Source: Flammula alnicola (lineage: Eukaryota; Basidiomycota; Agaricomycetes; Agaricales; Strophariaceae). Taken from it: 64,000 bases of DNA. This document shows positions 63,023 through 64,000 of this stretch, piece by piece (position 1 is the first letter of the stretch; every line of letters starts with the position of its first letter). Location: positions 161,357 to 225,356 of the forward strand of contig JADNRV010000090.1 in the NCBI GenBank assembly GCA_015499995.1, written 5' to 3'. The position numbers were made by a program, and so were the translations under genes. The notes under the pieces were generated by a model. That model worked only from the letters and a program-made list of their open reading frames with translations. It ran no database searches and was not told the DNA's origin.

Positions 63023-64000
63023 CTAGGTTGTACGGAAAGTATTTCTACCAAAAATAAAGGCACGATCATCGGGGAGACTGGCTGCAGTCGAAAAAAGTTG
63101 CAGCGCAGCCTCGGTCCAATCTTCTAACTTACCGTCGATGAGTTTCTTCTGCGCCCTACCTGCCGCGGTCAATTTGAGAGTGGTTCCAGTTTGGAACCCA
63201 TAGTCTACCCATCGAAACAAACCGCCTGAGCAGTATTGCGTCATGGACATCCGCTGCACTCCCTCTCCAACGACCGGGGTGTTCCCATGCCGAAGCACAC
63301 TGGACGGGATCAAGATAGTGGCACCAGGGGGGAACTCGATCACCAGGCCGAGGTCAAAAAGGACCATATGACCGCCGAGAGTTGGATCGAAATTGCCAAG
63401 TGCAGTGATGGCACAGAGGCCGTAGGCGACATTGTTGTAATCCGTGTGATCAACCGTTATCGTTCCAGGCCCAAGGTTGAACGTACAAGCTGGGAAGATG
63501 CTGCATGTAGGGAAGTTGGGGCGCAGATGTGGGAGTGGTCATAGAGCCGCGAGAGATAGGATCGATATACGTTGTAGAGCTTCGGCGCATAGAATGCAAA
63601 TGCACCTGTAGAGTTAGAATGGCAGTTAGCAATTATAGGCCCGAAGATTCTCAAATGAAACTTACCACTCTGGAAGCCGGCTATGCGCTTGATGTCGTTG
63701 TGCTGGCAGAGAGATTGAATGATGGCTTTAAGTCTCCCAGGAATGCCCAGATTACCCGGTTGCTGGAATAGAGTTGTTAGTAGAGAGAATATTAAATATC
63801 GTATGAATAGACGCACCACAGAGCCACCACCAAATGATACTCCGGTCGGAATCGCGTAATAATTGCCTCGACGGTGGTTGAAAGGGTCCTTGCTCGCCGA
63901 CGGTGCAAAAGCTCCATTCCGCTTGCCTTCGACGCGCGCCTGGGTCATAGCAGATGCGGCATTCCTCACAGAAGGCATCCACGTCGGATCTTTGGGCCGG
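63023..64000 (-). pseudogene. TET/JBP-like 2OG-Fe(II) dioxygenase, C-terminal part, frame-shifted
   Basis: C-terminal part of a basidiomycete protein of the TET/JBP oxygenase type; characterised relatives oxidise 5-methylcytosine or thymine in DNA. The 5' end is off the right edge. Exons are >64000-63817, 63762-63666 and 63605-63023. Text in order: GVSFGGGSV, GNLGIPGRLKAIIQSLCQHN, AFAFYAPKLYNVYRSYLSRL, NLGPGTITVDHTDYNN (H-x-D iron ligands; His 63446-63448, Asp 63440-63442), LGGHMVLFDLGLVIEFPPG, TILIPSSVLRHGNTPV (distal His) and TQYCSGGLFRWVDYG. Between LSRLYDHS and HLRPNFPTCSIFPACTF the frame shifts by one base at about 63531-63537 with no fitting intron. So it is either a decayed gene or a sequence error. 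The family call rests on memory of these motifs. Confidence 0.65.

Overview
The window is nuclear DNA of a filamentous basidiomycete, most likely an Agaricomycete (mushroom-forming fungus). Genes are split by many 50-65 bp GT..AG introns. The gene content is fungal: a TOK-type K+ channel, a QRRRW chitin synthase, Atp17, Rce1, and a KDZ transposase beside a TET/JBP-like oxygenase. All gene models below were spliced by eye from reading-frame continuity and family motifs, so exon ends are good to a few bases where quoted but were not computed.

Region 1 (1-12000) looks like a specialised-metabolite locus. It holds a P450 cut by the left edge (+), two tandem BAHD-like acyltransferases (-), a complete squalene epoxidase (-) and a second complete P450 (+). 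Squalene epoxidation, P450 oxidation and O-acylation together suggest an oxygenated, esterified triterpenoid. No cyclase is visible, and it could lie left of the window.

Region 2 (12.9-28.5 kb) holds a BTB/POZ protein, the complex I 51 kDa subunit (-), a flavin monooxygenase (+), a two-pore-domain outward-rectifying K+ channel (+), a CsbD/Hmp1-like small stress protein whose expected start codon reads ATA (-), and an F-box protein (-).

Region 3 (28.5-57 kb) is mostly housekeeping genes separated by long stretches in which I recognise little. The genes are AP-2 sigma (- ; one GC-AG intron), a decayed C2-like fragment, chitin synthase (-), a small membrane-anchored hypothetical protein (+), a kinase-like gene with a one-base frameshift (+), the CAAX protease Rce1 (-), ATP synthase subunit f with a 9-nt exon (+), and a divergent pair, the GPI transamidase subunit PIG-T/Gpi16 (-) and the ribosome-maturation AAA ATPase Afg2/Drg1 (+).

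Region 4 (57.2-64 kb) is mobile-element territory. It has a broken F-box gene, a cluster of palindromes built on ATGTGCACAT, a CxC2-type KDZ transposase with an in-frame stop inside its catalytic domain, diverged duplicated and tandem repeats, and the C-terminal part of a TET/JBP-like 2-oxoglutarate/Fe(II) dioxygenase that carries a one-base frameshift and runs off the right edge.
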